Source of the DNA: JBHIYN01 sp041984235
Lineage (GTDB): Bacteria > Pseudomonadota > Gammaproteobacteria > Ga0077536
Direction: 5' to 3'
NCBI GenBank assembly: GCA_041984235.1
Contig: JBHIYN010000001.1
Span: 124,001-188,000, forward strand
DNA length: 64,000 nt
Shown: positions 9,266 through 18,605 of the stretch, piece after piece
Layout: each line of letters begins with the position of its first letter
Position numbering within the stretch: position 1 is the stretch's first letter
Made by a program: the position numbers and the translations under genes
Notes under the pieces: generated by a model
What the model saw: the letters and a program-made list of their open reading frames with translations, nothing else
What the model was told of the DNA's origin: nothing
The model's database searches: none

Positions 9266-9655
9266 TCAGCGCGAGAGATCGTCGAGGATCGGCTTGAAGG
9301 TGGCCAGGTCCCAGTAGTCGACCCAGCGTGTAATCAGGTCGTCCTCGACGATGAACAGCCCCGCCACCGGCAGCATGACCCGGATCCCGCGCCGCTCCCA
9401 GGTCTCCTCGCGCGCGTTCATCACGGTGCGGTCCTCGCACACCTGGTGCAGGATGTTCATGCCGGTCAGGGTGCAGTGGGTGCCGTCGATGAACGGCTGC
9501 AGGAAGTCGCGCACGGCGGAGACGCCGGTCATCGGCTCCCACGGCTGATTGTGGTAATAGATCTCGGGATGCAGGTAGCGCCCGGCGCCGCTCATGTCGC
9601 CGCTGGTCAGGCTCTGGCAGAATTCGGCTACGAGTTCGGAATGGGTGGCAGACAT
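9266..9655 (-). CDS. Limonene-1,2-epoxide-hydrolase-like / SnoaL-fold protein
   Basis: 129 residues from ATG 9655 (MSATHSELVAEFCQSL). Size and pattern fit the limonene-1,2-epoxide hydrolase branch of the NTF2/SnoaL fold: HPEIYYHNQPWEPMTG, then VMNAREETWERRG, LPVAGLFIVEDDLITRW and VDYWDLATF. Family enzymes use an Asp-Arg-Asp triad; here the Arg and the late Asp are present but the first Asp appears replaced by Glu (REE), so activity should not be assumed. It lies 79 bases upstream of the acyl-CoA dehydrogenase pair on the same strand and may belong to the same pathway. Confidence 0.7.
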   Translation of the reverse strand: MSATHSELVAEFCQSLTSGDMSGAGRYLHPEIYYHNQPWEPMTGVSAVRDFLQPFIDGTHCTLTGMNILHQVCEDRTVMNAREETWERRGIRVMLPVAGLFIVEDDLITRWVDYWDLATFKPILDDLSR

Positions 9656-9755
9656 TGAACGTGGGTCCGGATGGGTTGCGCATAGGAGTCTCGCCCTGCG
9701 GGCCGCGGCGGTCAACGATCACGGCGACGTGCGCCGTGGCGCGGGGACGGCTGCG

Positions 9756-10424
9756 ATGAACGCACATCGCTGCGATGCCGCGTTTCGCGACCACGTGGCC
9801 GCCCGACTGGACGCGTTCGAGCAGCGTGACGCCGGCGAGCACGATGCGCGCGGGGCGGCGGTCGCCGTCACGGTCGTCGATGCCGCGCATGGCGCGGATC
9901 TGCGCGGCATGCCGCGTTACGACGACTGGCATCCCGGTGCCGCCCTGGTGCTCACGCGGCGCTCTTCGCGCCTGCGCCGCCATGCCGGGCAGTGGGCGTT
10001 CCCGGGCGGTCGCATCGACCCGGGTGAAACCCCCGAGCAGACCGCGCTGCGCGAGATGCACGAGGAGATCGGCCTGCGCCTGGGGCACGAGCGCGTGCTC
10101 GGCCGGCTCGACGATTTCGTCACGCGCTCGGGGTTCGTCATCACCCCGGTGGTGATCTGGGCGGGTCCGCAGTCCGCGTTCGAGCCGAACCCGGACGAGG
10201 TCGAGTCGGTCCACCGCATCCCGGTGGCGGAGTTCCTGCGTGCCGACGCGCCGTTGCTCGACCACGACAACGACGGCGAGCACCCGGTGCTGCGCATGCC
10301 GGTCGGCGACGACTGGATAGCGGCCCCGACGGCCGCCATCATCTACCAGTTCCGCGAAGTCTGCGTGCTAGGGCGCGACACCCGGGTCGCGCACTACGAC
10401 CAGCCGAAGTTCGCCTGGCGCTGA
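9756..10424 (+). CDS. NUDIX hydrolase, CoA-pyrophosphatase type
   Basis: 222 residues from ATG 9756. A complete NUDIX box is visible: GGRIDPGETPEQTALREMHE followed by EIGL. The preceding stretch ALVLTRRSSRLRRHAGQWAF is like the LLTxRxxxLRxHxGQ pattern of CoA-diphosphatase NUDIX enzymes (NudL/YeaB group), which cut coenzyme A to 4'-phosphopantetheine and 3',5'-ADP. A role in controlling CoA or acyl-CoA levels fits the acyl-CoA dehydrogenases beside it. A longer in-frame extension to 9594 has no family resemblance and overlaps the opposite gene, so the 9756 start is preferred. It converges on the FecR gene with an 11-base gap. Confidence 0.82.
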   Translation: MNAHRCDAAFRDHVAARLDAFEQRDAGEHDARGAAVAVTVVDAAHGADLRGMPRYDDWHPGAALVLTRRSSRLRRHAGQWAFPGGRIDPGETPEQTALREMHEEIGLRLGHERVLGRLDDFVTRSGFVITPVVIWAGPQSAFEPNPDEVESVHRIPVAEFLRADAPLLDHDNDGEHPVLRMPVGDDWIAAPTAAIIYQFREVCVLGRDTRVAHYDQPKFAWR

Positions 10425-10435
10425 ACCCGGGCGGC

Positions 10436-12985
10436 TCAGGGCGGCACGACGGCGGCGCCGACCGAGCCCTCGATGAGATAGGTGCCGGACATCGCGAAGC
10501 CGGGGGTGCCGGGCTCGAAGGTCTGCGCCTGGATCGAGCCCGCGACGGCGGTCGCAGCGACGCCGCCGAGATCGAAATGGGTGTGCCCGCTGATGCCGCA
10601 GCCGCTGCCGCAGTTGGTCGGCGATGCGCCCGGGTCGCTGATCTGGCTGCTGGTGACGGTGCCGCTGAGATTGACGGCGTGGATGGCGTCGGCGCGCACG
10701 AAGCAGCCCGGGCTGGGGCAGGACGGCGCGGCGCCGCTGAGGCTCCAGGTGCCGGTGCCGACACCATCGGGGAAGTTGCCCGCGAAATTGGTCGAGATGG
10801 CACCAGTGTCGAACGTGATGGTCATGTTGGCCGTGGTCAGGTTGCCGACGCGCTCGACCGGGTCGATCGATCCGCCGGTCTCGAAGATGACGGTCGGCCG
10901 GGTGCCGCCCTTGATGATGCTGTAGGTGCCTTCCAGTCCGCTGGTGAGGGCGGGCGTCGCGGCGACGGTGGTCGGCACTTCGAGCGCGATGACGTGGGCC
11001 GAGCCGCGGGGGATCGCCAGGCCGCTGTATGCAACATCGTGGCCCGGACCGAACCGTGCCCAGGTCGCGCCGAGCGGCGCGTAGTTACCGCTGTCCGGTG
11101 CCGGACCCACGCCATTGGCGTCGAACTCGCAGGGCGGACTGCACAGACCCGGATGGTAGGTGCTGGTGAAGCTGTCGACGAAGCCTCCCGAGCGGGTGGC
11201 GACGTCGTTCGAACCGTTGAAGGTGGTGCCGTTGACGACGAAGTCGAAGGCGTTGCTGCCGATGAAGCCCGAGCCGTCCTGGTAGCTGCTGGCGAAGGCG
11301 ACGTAGGTGCCGAGCGCGGCCGGCTGCGAGAACAGCGGCAGGGCGATCGGGGGCACGCTGGACACGCGCCCGAAGCCGGCGACGCCCATGATGTTGATCG
11401 GGGTCTCGATGACGTAGGCGAGACCCGCGGCCTGCGGCCCGTTGGCCCCGCGGGTGGCGAAGAAGCCGTCGATGCCGACCTCGTACACGTTGGCGCCGCC
11501 GCTGGTGATGGCGACCGCTTCGGTCTCGAAGAACATGCGGTCGTTCTCGAGCTGCAGCGCGCCGAAGACCTGGTAGATGCGCGGCGCATGGTCGACGGTC
11601 ATGAACACCGCGCCGGTGCCGGCGAGGAAGTCGAACAGCAGGGCGCCCTCGGTCACGCCGCGGCCGATGCTGGAGCCGTCGACGGCGGTGGAGAAGGTGC
11701 CGCCGGTGAAGCGGAAGGCGCCGACGCCGCTGGTCGGCACCGGGCCGGGATCGGGGCCGAAGATGAAGTGCTCGCTCTGGAAGCCGGTCAGTCGGATGAG
11801 CTCCGTCTTGACGATGCTGGCGTTCAGCGTCGCCTCGACGTCGAGCAGCAGGCCGTTGTGCCAGCGCCCCTTGATCAGGCGGCCGTCGTCGGTGAGACCG
11901 AAGTCGCCAACCCCGACCGAGGCCGGGTTGTTGCGCAGGGCCTGCAGCGTTGGCAGCGGAATGGCATCGAGGATGCGCAGCCCGGCGGCCGAAATGACGG
12001 CGTCCGGAAAATCGAGCAGGGCCTGGCGCAGCGCCGCGGGATCGGTAACGAGGAAGCTCACCGGCAGGCCGTCGCTGCCGTCGCCGATGGTGACGCCGGC
12101 GACCGGGACGCCGTTGTTGAAAACGATGGCGGCGTTGTCGAACACCTCGGTGTCGCCGAAATTGCCCTCGCGGAACGCGCCGGCGCCGATCTGGCCGAGG
12201 GCGACCTGCAGGTCGGTCCCGCACTGGCCGCCGAGCTCGCAGGACAGACCGCTGTCGTCACTCTGCACGCCTTCCTGGAAGTCGGCCTCGCCGTTGCGCC
12301 CGGCGACGTTCTCGTCGTTCTCGTCGAGGGACTCGTCGAGCTCGTCGGTTTCTTCCTCGCTGCCGGCGGCGACGTCGCGGCGCTGGCCGAAGCCGGGAAT
12401 GTCGAAGCAGCCGCCGCCGTCGCAGAACTTGGCCTGGCCCGGTTCGACCGGCCCGTTGTAGCTGCCGGAGGAGAGGTCCCAGACGCCGCCGTAACCGGCC
12501 AGGCTGGTGCCCGGCCCGCGTTCGCCGCAGTTCGCGTCGCAGTGCGAGACCTTGCCCGCGGTGCCGCGGATGCCGATGGTCGCGACCGCGGTACGCAGGC
12601 GGAAGTTCTTCTTGTTGGCGCGACCGATGAGGCCCGTCACCAGGCGCACGCTGCCGCGCACCAGGTTCATGAAGCTGCGTTCGCTGCCGTCGGCGTCGCC
12701 TTCGAAATGGTAGTCCTCCACGCGGTACTCGGTGTTCGGCTGCAGTGCGGCAAAGCCGCCGTCGGTGAAGCGCAGCTGCGCGCGGCCGTTGCGCGTGGTG
12801 ACGGTGTCGCCCGGTCCGAAGCTGTCGCCGCGGGTGAGCGCGCGCGAGCGACCGTCGCCGCTGACGGCGAGCACGTCACCGAAGGCGTAGACGACATTGC
12901 CGGCGCGCGTGGCGGCGGTGGCGGGCAGGGCGAGTGAAAGCAGCAGGCCGATCAGCAGCGTGCGGGCGATGGGCAGGTTGTTCAT
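10436..12985 (-). CDS. Large exported FecR-domain protein
   Basis: 849 residues with a signal peptide (MNNLPIARTLLIGLLLSLAL, cleavage near residue 25). A FecR domain follows at about 30-155 (GDSFGPGDTVTTRNGRAQLR, then FRLRTAVATIGIRGTAGKV). An acidic linker (around 205-235, rich in E and D) leads into a long beta-rich region. The last 200 residues alternate strands and glycines, with HFDLGGVAATAVAGSIQAQ near the end, recalling a small surface beta-barrel such as those in TbpB-like cargo. The gene lies 16 bases after a TPR/beta-barrel gene on the same strand, so the pair is probably one operon: an outer-membrane protein and an exported partner. Function is not known; it is not an iron-siderophore FecR in layout, as no sigma factor or TonB receptor is adjacent. 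Confidence 0.78.
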   Translation of the reverse strand: MNNLPIARTLLIGLLLSLALPATAATRAGNVVYAFGDVLAVSGDGRSRALTRGDSFGPGDTVTTRNGRAQLRFTDGGFAALQPNTEYRVEDYHFEGDADGSERSFMNLVRGSVRLVTGLIGRANKKNFRLRTAVATIGIRGTAGKVSHCDANCGERGPGTSLAGYGGVWDLSSGSYNGPVEPGQAKFCDGGGCFDIPGFGQRRDVAAGSEEETDELDESLDENDENVAGRNGEADFQEGVQSDDSGLSCELGGQCGTDLQVALGQIGAGAFREGNFGDTEVFDNAAIVFNNGVPVAGVTIGDGSDGLPVSFLVTDPAALRQALLDFPDAVISAAGLRILDAIPLPTLQALRNNPASVGVGDFGLTDDGRLIKGRWHNGLLLDVEATLNASIVKTELIRLTGFQSEHFIFGPDPGPVPTSGVGAFRFTGGTFSTAVDGSSIGRGVTEGALLFDFLAGTGAVFMTVDHAPRIYQVFGALQLENDRMFFETEAVAITSGGANVYEVGIDGFFATRGANGPQAAGLAYVIETPINIMGVAGFGRVSSVPPIALPLFSQPAALGTYVAFASSYQDGSGFIGSNAFDFVVNGTTFNGSNDVATRSGGFVDSFTSTYHPGLCSPPCEFDANGVGPAPDSGNYAPLGATWARFGPGHDVAYSGLAIPRGSAHVIALEVPTTVAATPALTSGLEGTYSIIKGGTRPTVIFETGGSIDPVERVGNLTTANMTITFDTGAISTNFAGNFPDGVGTGTWSLSGAAPSCPSPGCFVRADAIHAVNLSGTVTSSQISDPGASPTNCGSGCGISGHTHFDLGGVAATAVAGSIQAQTFEPGTPGFAMSGTYLIEGSVGAAVVPP

Positions 12986-13001
12986 GTGGCGGCCCCCGGC
13001 T

Positions 13002-14351
13002 TCAGAAATCGTTGCGGACGGTGACCAGGACCTCGAAGCGGTCGTAGTCGGTGATCACCAGGTTGGAGTCGTTGTTGGAGTAGCGCAGGGTCGGGCTCAC
13101 GCTCCAGTTCTTGTCGTACTGGAAACGGTAGCCGACGTTGACGTCGAAGAAGTCGTCCTCGCGCTCGGTCAGGAACGACGGGTCGGGCTCATCGTAGTCG
13201 CTTTCCTGGTAGGTGAACGTGGTGAACAGCGTGTGGCGCTCGGCCGGGCGCAGACTGCCGCCGACGCGAATACCGTAGAAATCGCGCCCGAAGTGGTCGC
13301 CACGATTGTTGCTCTGGGCGTCCTCGAAACCGCCGAACAGGCTGCCGAAGAGGATCGGCGTGTAGCGCGTTTCGGTGAAGGCGTGGCCCCAGCCGACGCC
13401 GCCGGTGAAGCGGTTGACGTCGCGCACGCGCTGCTCCGGGTAACGCACCAGGGCGAACTGGGCGAAGGAGGTGATCTGGTCGTTGTCGTCCGGCGCGTAC
13501 TGCCACTGCGCCGAGGCGCCGGTGGTCTCGCGATCGCTGCGGACTGCGCCGGTGCCGTCGATTTTGACGATGTCGGCCTCGGCGGCGAGGCTGAGCTGAT
13601 GGCGATCACGCTTGAGGTGCAGCCCCAGGCGGCCCGCGCCCTGGGTGGAGGAGAAGTCGGCCTCGTCGACCGTGAGGCGGTGATCGAGCGCGATGCGGCC
13701 GAACAGGCTGAGGCCGCGCTCGAGATCCAGCGGCGAGGTGAAACGCACGCCGCCGCCGATGTTCCACAGCGGGCTGTTCTCGGTGCCGCCGAGCAGGAAG
13801 GGAATGCCCGGCGCAATGGGCACCACCACCGGGCCCTTCTCGTCGGTTGCGCCGTTGACGTTGGTGTCATAGCCGAAGCCGGCCTGGATCCACGGGCGGA
13901 AGCGCGTACGCGTGCGGTCGTGGAAGAGCTCGATCGAGGACATGTAGCGCTCGATGGTCTGGCGCGCCTCGGGCGGCATCTGCATGGCCTTGACGCGCTC
14001 GAATTCGTCGAGTGCATCGTCGGTTTCGCCGAGTGCAAGGTAGGCGCGGGCCAGCTCGCCGCGTGCCGGGCCGTTGTCGGGATGGGTGTCGACCACCCGC
14101 TCGAGTGCGAACACCGCCTCCAGCGCGTGTCCGGCATCGAGCGCAGCGACGCCGAAGACGTAGTCGAAGCCGGGCTCGCCGGCGCGCTGCGGTTCGACCG
14201 GTTTGAGCAGGGCGTAGGCCTCCGCGGCGCGTCCCTCGGCGACCAGGGCCTCGGCGCGGGCGAGGCGGTCCTCGTCAGCGGCGGCCGGCGCGAGCAGGAA
14301 GGCGGCCAGGAAGGTAGTGAAGACGGTGGCGTGCAGCAGGCGTTTGCGCAT
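13002..14351 (-). CDS. TPR plus outer-membrane beta-barrel protein (Slam-like layout)
   Basis: 449 residues from ATG 14351, which gives a clean signal peptide (MRKRLLHATVFTTFLAAFLL); ATG 14363 four codons upstream is an alternative but sits directly against the GGAGG. Residues about 30-140 form TPR-type helices (FGVAALDAGHALEAVFALER, ARAYLALGETDDALDEFERV). From about 155 the sequence turns into amphipathic strands, starting RFRPWIQAGFGYDTNVNG and ending VLVTVRNDF, with the C-terminal Phe typical of outer-membrane barrels. A TPR domain followed by a barrel is the layout of Slam translocators and related exporters, but I cannot confirm the family. It is the first gene of a pair with the FecR-domain protein. 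Confidence 0.75.
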   Translation of the reverse strand: MRKRLLHATVFTTFLAAFLLAPAAADEDRLARAEALVAEGRAAEAYALLKPVEPQRAGEPGFDYVFGVAALDAGHALEAVFALERVVDTHPDNGPARGELARAYLALGETDDALDEFERVKAMQMPPEARQTIERYMSSIELFHDRTRTRFRPWIQAGFGYDTNVNGATDEKGPVVVPIAPGIPFLLGGTENSPLWNIGGGVRFTSPLDLERGLSLFGRIALDHRLTVDEADFSSTQGAGRLGLHLKRDRHQLSLAAEADIVKIDGTGAVRSDRETTGASAQWQYAPDDNDQITSFAQFALVRYPEQRVRDVNRFTGGVGWGHAFTETRYTPILFGSLFGGFEDAQSNNRGDHFGRDFYGIRVGGSLRPAERHTLFTTFTYQESDYDEPDPSFLTEREDDFFDVNVGYRFQYDKNWSVSPTLRYSNNDSNLVITDYDRFEVLVTVRNDF

Positions 14352-14537
14352 CTCGGAAGTCATCCTCCGCTGTCCGCCGGGGCCTGGCTCGTGCGGCGGC
14401 GAGCGGCTCGGAACAGGGCCGGCCAGACCATGGGCAATTGTTGCATAAAGCGACAATCGACACCATGTTTCGTACCGAAATGTTTGATCAGGTTCCGCTT
14501 TTTTTGTGGCTATCACGCAACAGCCCAGCCCCTGCAT

Positions 14538-15416
14538 TCACAGGGCCTGCTGCCGGTAGAGCCACATGAGACCGATCTGGCCCTTGTCGCAGTCGCCGTC
14601 GGCGATCAGCTCGCGGTAGAGCTGCTGAACCAGCGCGGTAACCGGCAGCGGCGCCCCGCAGGCGCGGCCGAGATCGCAGGCGATGTCGATGTCCTTGGCC
14701 ATCAACCGCGCGTCGACCGTGTCCGGGTAGGCGGCCGCGATCATGCGCCGGGCGTGGTTCTGCAGCACGGTCGAATCCGCCCACCCGCCGGCCAGTGCGT
14801 CCGGCACCTGCGCGGCATCGACGCCGAAGCGGTCGGCGAGGTTGAGCGCCTCGGCGGCGACCGCCACGGCACCGCCGATGAGCATCTGGTTGACCGTCTT
14901 GGTCGCCTGGCCGGCGCCGCTGTCGCCCATGTGGGTGAGCCGCTTCGCGTAGCAGCCGATGGGCGCTTCGACGGCCGCCAGCGCCGCCGCCGCGCCCCCC
15001 GCCATCACCACCAGCTCGCCGGCCTCGGCGCCGGCTTCGCCGCCGCTGACCGGTGCATCCACCCACTGCATGCCGTTGCGTTCGGCGAGGCGCGCGGCGA
15101 ATCCGCGGCTGGCGAGCGGGGCTATGGTCGAGTGATCGACCAGCACGCCATCGTGCGCGGCACACGCGGCAATGCCGTTGTCGCCAAAGACCACCGCTTC
15201 CACCGCCGCGGTGTCGGTCACGCACAGGAACACGTGGCGGCTGGCGGCAGCGACTGCTGCCGGTGATCCGGCCCGGGTCGCGCCGGCGGCACACAGGGCC
15301 TCGGCCTGGGCGTCGCGGCGTGCCCATACCGTCAGCGGGTAGCCGGCGGCGAGCAGGTGCCGCGCCATGCGGCTGCCCATGGCGCCGAGGCCGATGAAAC
15401 CGAGAGGGGTCGCCAT
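14538..15416 (-). CDS. Beta-hydroxyacid dehydrogenase (3-hydroxyisobutyrate dehydrogenase family)
   Basis: 292 residues. N-terminal NAD(P)-binding motif GFIGLGAMGSRMARHLL, then VDAPVSGGEAGAEAGELVVM (substrate-binding signature) and GQATKTVNQMLIGG with the conserved catalytic Lys. The C-terminal part is all helical as in the family. Members oxidise 3-hydroxyisobutyrate, tartronate semialdehyde, glyoxylate or similar beta-hydroxyacids. The gene is divergent from the PhyH operon with a 97-base shared upstream region, which suggests a common pathway or regulation, but no regulator gene is adjacent. Confidence 0.87.
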   Translation of the reverse strand: MATPLGFIGLGAMGSRMARHLLAAGYPLTVWARRDAQAEALCAAGATRAGSPAAVAAASRHVFLCVTDTAAVEAVVFGDNGIAACAAHDGVLVDHSTIAPLASRGFAARLAERNGMQWVDAPVSGGEAGAEAGELVVMAGGAAAALAAVEAPIGCYAKRLTHMGDSGAGQATKTVNQMLIGGAVAVAAEALNLADRFGVDAAQVPDALAGGWADSTVLQNHARRMIAAAYPDTVDARLMAKDIDIACDLGRACGAPLPVTALVQQLYRELIADGDCDKGQIGLMWLYRQQAL

Positions 15417-15513
15417 GGTACGTCTCCGTCGTTCTGGGCTATGTTAGCGGTCGATTGTCGGCGCCACGCGGCGATGCCCGCAAGCGCGCCGGCCATGCAC
15501 GAGGGGAGCAACG

Positions 15514-16311
15514 ATGCGATTGACCGACGAGCAGCTCGCCGAATTCGACGAGCTCGGCTACCTGTTCCTGCCGGCGGTGTTCTCCGCCGCCGAAACCGCC
15601 GTGCTGGCGGACGAGGCGCGACGCGTGTTCGCGCTGCAGCGTGAGGAGGTGGTGCGCGAGAAGGATGGCCGTACTGCGCGTACCGCGTTCGCCGCGCAGC
15701 ATTACAGCGAACCGTTCCGCCGTCTTGGCCGTCATCCGCGGCTGCTGGAGCCGGTCATGCAGATCCTCGACGGCCCGGTTTACATGCACCAGTTCAAGGT
15801 CAACGCCAAGGCCGCCTTCGACGGCGATGTCTGGCAATGGCACCAGGATTACGGCACCTGGGCACGCGACGACCTGATGCCGGAGCCGCGCGCGATGAAC
15901 ATCGCGCTGTTCGTCGACGAAGTGACCGAGTTCAACGGTGCGCTGATGTTCATACCGCGCAGCCATCGTGGCGGCGTGATCGAGGCGGGACACGATCTCA
16001 GCACCACCAGCTACCCGTTATGGACCATCGACAACGCCACCATCGCGCGCCTGGTCGAGGCCGGCGGCCTGGTCTCGCCCAAGGGGCCGGCGGGCTCGGT
16101 GGTGCTGTTCCACTCCAACCTGGTGCACGGCAGTCCGTCGAACATGTCGCCCTTCGATCGCACCATCGTCTACCTGAGCCTGTGTCACGTCGACAACCAC
16201 ATCCGGCAGTTCAAGCGCCCGGAGTGGATCGCGCACCGCGACTTCACGCCGCTCGAGCCGCTCGCCGACGATTGTCTGCGCGCGCCGCTCGCCGACGCGC
16301 ACCCGGCCTGA
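15514..16311 (+). CDS. Phytanoyl-CoA dioxygenase family (PhyH) oxygenase
   Basis: 265 residues. Fe(II)/2-oxoglutarate dioxygenase of the PhyH family: iron ligands in WQWHQDYGTW (H-x-D) and GSVVLFHSNLVHGSP (distal His), with EFNGALMFIPRSHRGG between them. The family includes phytanoyl-CoA hydroxylase, ectoine hydroxylase and many small-molecule hydroxylases; the segment around the first ligands is also like ectoine hydroxylase but no ectoine genes are here. A ribosome site GAGGGGAGC precedes ATG 15514. It leads a four-gene plus-strand operon (10-base gap to the next gene). Confidence 0.87.
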   Translation: MRLTDEQLAEFDELGYLFLPAVFSAAETAVLADEARRVFALQREEVVREKDGRTARTAFAAQHYSEPFRRLGRHPRLLEPVMQILDGPVYMHQFKVNAKAAFDGDVWQWHQDYGTWARDDLMPEPRAMNIALFVDEVTEFNGALMFIPRSHRGGVIEAGHDLSTTSYPLWTIDNATIARLVEAGGLVSPKGPAGSVVLFHSNLVHGSPSNMSPFDRTIVYLSLCHVDNHIRQFKRPEWIAHRDFTPLEPLADDCLRAPLADAHPA

Positions 16312-16321
16312 GCGGCGCCGC

Positions 16322-17686
16322 ATGAACCTGTATCACCTGCTTGCCGCGCGCGCCGCAGCTCGGCAGCCGGTCGGGGTCGCACTGATCGGCGCCGGCAAGT
16401 TCGGCGCCATGTTTCTCGCCCAGGCGCGGCGCACGCCGGGGCTGCACGTGGTGGGCATTGCCGACCTCGATCCGCAGCGCGCGCGCGACACCCTCGCGCG
16501 GGTCGGCTGGCCGGCGGCGCAGTACGCCGCGGCCAGCCTCGACGCGGCGGCGCAGGGCGGCGCGACCTGGATCGGTGAGGACACTGCGGCGCTCATCGCG
16601 CACCCGGCGGTGGAGGTGGTGATCGACGCCACCGGCAACCCGGCAGCGGGCATGCGGCACGCGCTCGCGGCGATTGCCCACGGCCGGCACGTCGTCATGG
16701 TCAACGTCGAGGCCGATGCCCTGGCCGGTCCACTGCTGGCGGCGCGGGCGCGCGCGGCGGGGGTGGTCTACTCGCTGGCCTGGGGCGACCAGCCGGCGCT
16801 GATCTGCGAGATGGTCGACTGGGCGCGCGCCGCCGGCTTCGAGGTGGTCGCGGCCGGCAAGGGCACCAAGTACCTGCCCGCCTACCATGCCTCGACGCCG
16901 GATACCGTCTGGGGCCACTACGGACTGACCCCGGAGCAGGCCGCGGCCGGCGGCATGAACGCGCAGATGTTCAACTCCTTCCTCGATGGCACCAAGTCGG
17001 CCATCGAGATGGCCGCGGTGGCCAATGCGACCGGTCTCGCGCCGCCGGCGGACGGCCTCGGCTTCCCGCCCTGCGACGTCGACGATCTGGCCAGCGTGCT
17101 GCGGCCGCGCGCGGACGGCGGCGTGCTCGCGCAGCGCGGCATGGTCGAGGTGATCTCCAGCGTGCAGCGTGACGGCGCCGCCATTGCGCGCGACCTGCGC
17201 TGGGGCGTCTACGCGACCTTCGCCGCCGGCGACGACTACGTCGCGCGCTGCTTCGCCGAGTATGGCCTGAAGACCGATGCCAGCGGGCGCTACGCGGCGA
17301 TGTACAAGCCCTACCACCTGATCGGCCTCGAGCTCGGCATCTCGGTCGCTAGTGCCGCGCTGCGCCGCGAGCCGACCGGCCAGCCGCTGGACTGGCACGC
17401 CGACGTGGTCACTGTCGCCAAGCGCGATCTCGCCGCGGGCGAGCTGCTCGACGGCGAAGGCGGCTACACGGTATGGGGACGGCTGGCGCCGGCCGCGGCC
17501 TCGCTGGCCGCCGGCGCGCTGCCGCTCGGTCTCGCGCACGGCTGCCGCCTGCGCCGCGCGCTGGCCGCGGGCGAGACGGTAGGCTGGGACGACGTCGACA
17601 TCGACCCGAATCTCGAGAGCGTCGCGCTGCGACGCGAGATGGAACGTGAATACGCGGCGCCGCCGGCGCACCGCGAGACCTATTGA
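16322..17686 (+). CDS. NAD(P)-dependent dehydrogenase with C-terminal SAF domain
   Basis: 454 residues. The N-terminal Rossmann region shows GVALIGAGKFGAMFLAQAR and a VEVVIDATGNPAAG stretch as in homoserine-dehydrogenase-like and Gfo/Idh/MocA proteins. The middle has GKGTKYLPAYHASTPDTVWG, and about residues 365-430 look like a SAF domain (TVAKRDLAAGELLDGEGGYT, the antifreeze-like fold). This two-part layout is a known family of putative oxidoreductases in sugar-acid and related catabolic clusters; a redox isomerase or decarboxylating role has been seen for relatives, but the substrate here is not readable. Sits between PhyH and SDR genes. Confidence 0.8.
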   Translation: MNLYHLLAARAAARQPVGVALIGAGKFGAMFLAQARRTPGLHVVGIADLDPQRARDTLARVGWPAAQYAAASLDAAAQGGATWIGEDTAALIAHPAVEVVIDATGNPAAGMRHALAAIAHGRHVVMVNVEADALAGPLLAARARAAGVVYSLAWGDQPALICEMVDWARAAGFEVVAAGKGTKYLPAYHASTPDTVWGHYGLTPEQAAAGGMNAQMFNSFLDGTKSAIEMAAVANATGLAPPADGLGFPPCDVDDLASVLRPRADGGVLAQRGMVEVISSVQRDGAAIARDLRWGVYATFAAGDDYVARCFAEYGLKTDASGRYAAMYKPYHLIGLELGISVASAALRREPTGQPLDWHADVVTVAKRDLAAGELLDGEGGYTVWGRLAPAAASLAAGALPLGLAHGCRLRRALAAGETVGWDDVDIDPNLESVALRREMEREYAAPPAHRETY

Positions 17687-17721
17687 AACGACGCGCAGGC
17701 GCGCGAGCAGGAGAAACGACG

Positions 17722-18585
17722 ATGAGACTCGAAGGCAGGACGGCGGTCATTACCGGGGGCGCCAGCGGCATGGGGCAGGCCACGGTGCTGCGCTTTCTCG
17801 ACGAGGGCGCGAGCGTGGTGGTGGCCGACTTCAACCAGGTCACCGGCGCACAGACGCTGGAGCTCGCGGCGCAGGCCGGGCACCAGGACCGCGTGCGCTT
17901 CGTCAAGACCGACGTCGCCGAGGAGGCCGACATCGAGGCCATGCTGGCCTGCGCGCTGGACAACTTCGGGCGCCTCGACGTGCTGTTCAACAATGCCGGC
18001 GTGGGCGGCGCCATCGGTCCGCTGACCGAGACCACCGTCGACGCCTGGGACTACACCTTCGACGTGCTCGCCAAGGGGGTCTTTCTCGGCATGAAGCACG
18101 GCGCGCGCATCCTGCGGCGCCAGGCCCAGGGCGGGGCGATCATCAACACCGCCTCGATCGCGGGCCTCTCCGGCGACGGCGGCCCGCTGGTCTACTCGGC
18201 GGCCAAGGCCGCGGTGATCAGCCTGACCAAATCCGCCGCGGTCGAGCTGGCGCCGGACTACATCCGGGTCAACGCGATCCTGCCCGGCTTCATCTCCACG
18301 CCGCTCGCCCACGGCGGCAAGGCCGACAAGATCGAGCCGATGTTCGCCAAGTCACAGCCGTGGCCGGAGGCCGGGCAGGGCGAGCACATCGCCGGCGCGG
18401 CGCTGTTCCTGGCCACCGACGACGCGCGCTTCGTCACCGGCGAGTCGCTGGTGGTGGACGGCGGGCTGACCGCTGCCGGCCCCGAGCTGTCCAAACGCTT
18501 CGAGCAGATCTCCGCGCGCGGCGCCGGGGTCAGCGGCGTGACCAAGGGCTCCACCGGCGAGCCACCGGAGCTGAGAAAGCTGTGA
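17722..18585 (+). CDS. Short-chain dehydrogenase/reductase
   Basis: 287 residues from ATG 17722, with AGGAGAAACGACG before it. Classical SDR: cofactor motif TGGASGMGQ (residues about 12-20), NNAGVGG near 90, active-site Ser in NTASIAGLSG and YSAAKAAVISL (Tyr-x-x-x-Lys). The C-terminus has LFLATDDARFVTGESLVVDG. It oxidises or reduces an alcohol/ketone with NAD(P). An extra tail of about 35 residues after the core is longer than usual. Third gene of the PhyH operon (35-base gap upstream, 20-base gap to the nitroreductase). Confidence 0.9.
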   Translation: MRLEGRTAVITGGASGMGQATVLRFLDEGASVVVADFNQVTGAQTLELAAQAGHQDRVRFVKTDVAEEADIEAMLACALDNFGRLDVLFNNAGVGGAIGPLTETTVDAWDYTFDVLAKGVFLGMKHGARILRRQAQGGAIINTASIAGLSGDGGPLVYSAAKAAVISLTKSAAVELAPDYIRVNAILPGFISTPLAHGGKADKIEPMFAKSQPWPEAGQGEHIAGAALFLATDDARFVTGESLVVDGGLTAAGPELSKRFEQISARGAGVSGVTKGSTGEPPELRKL

Positions 18586-18605
18586 ACGAAACGCGGAGAC
18601 CCGCC

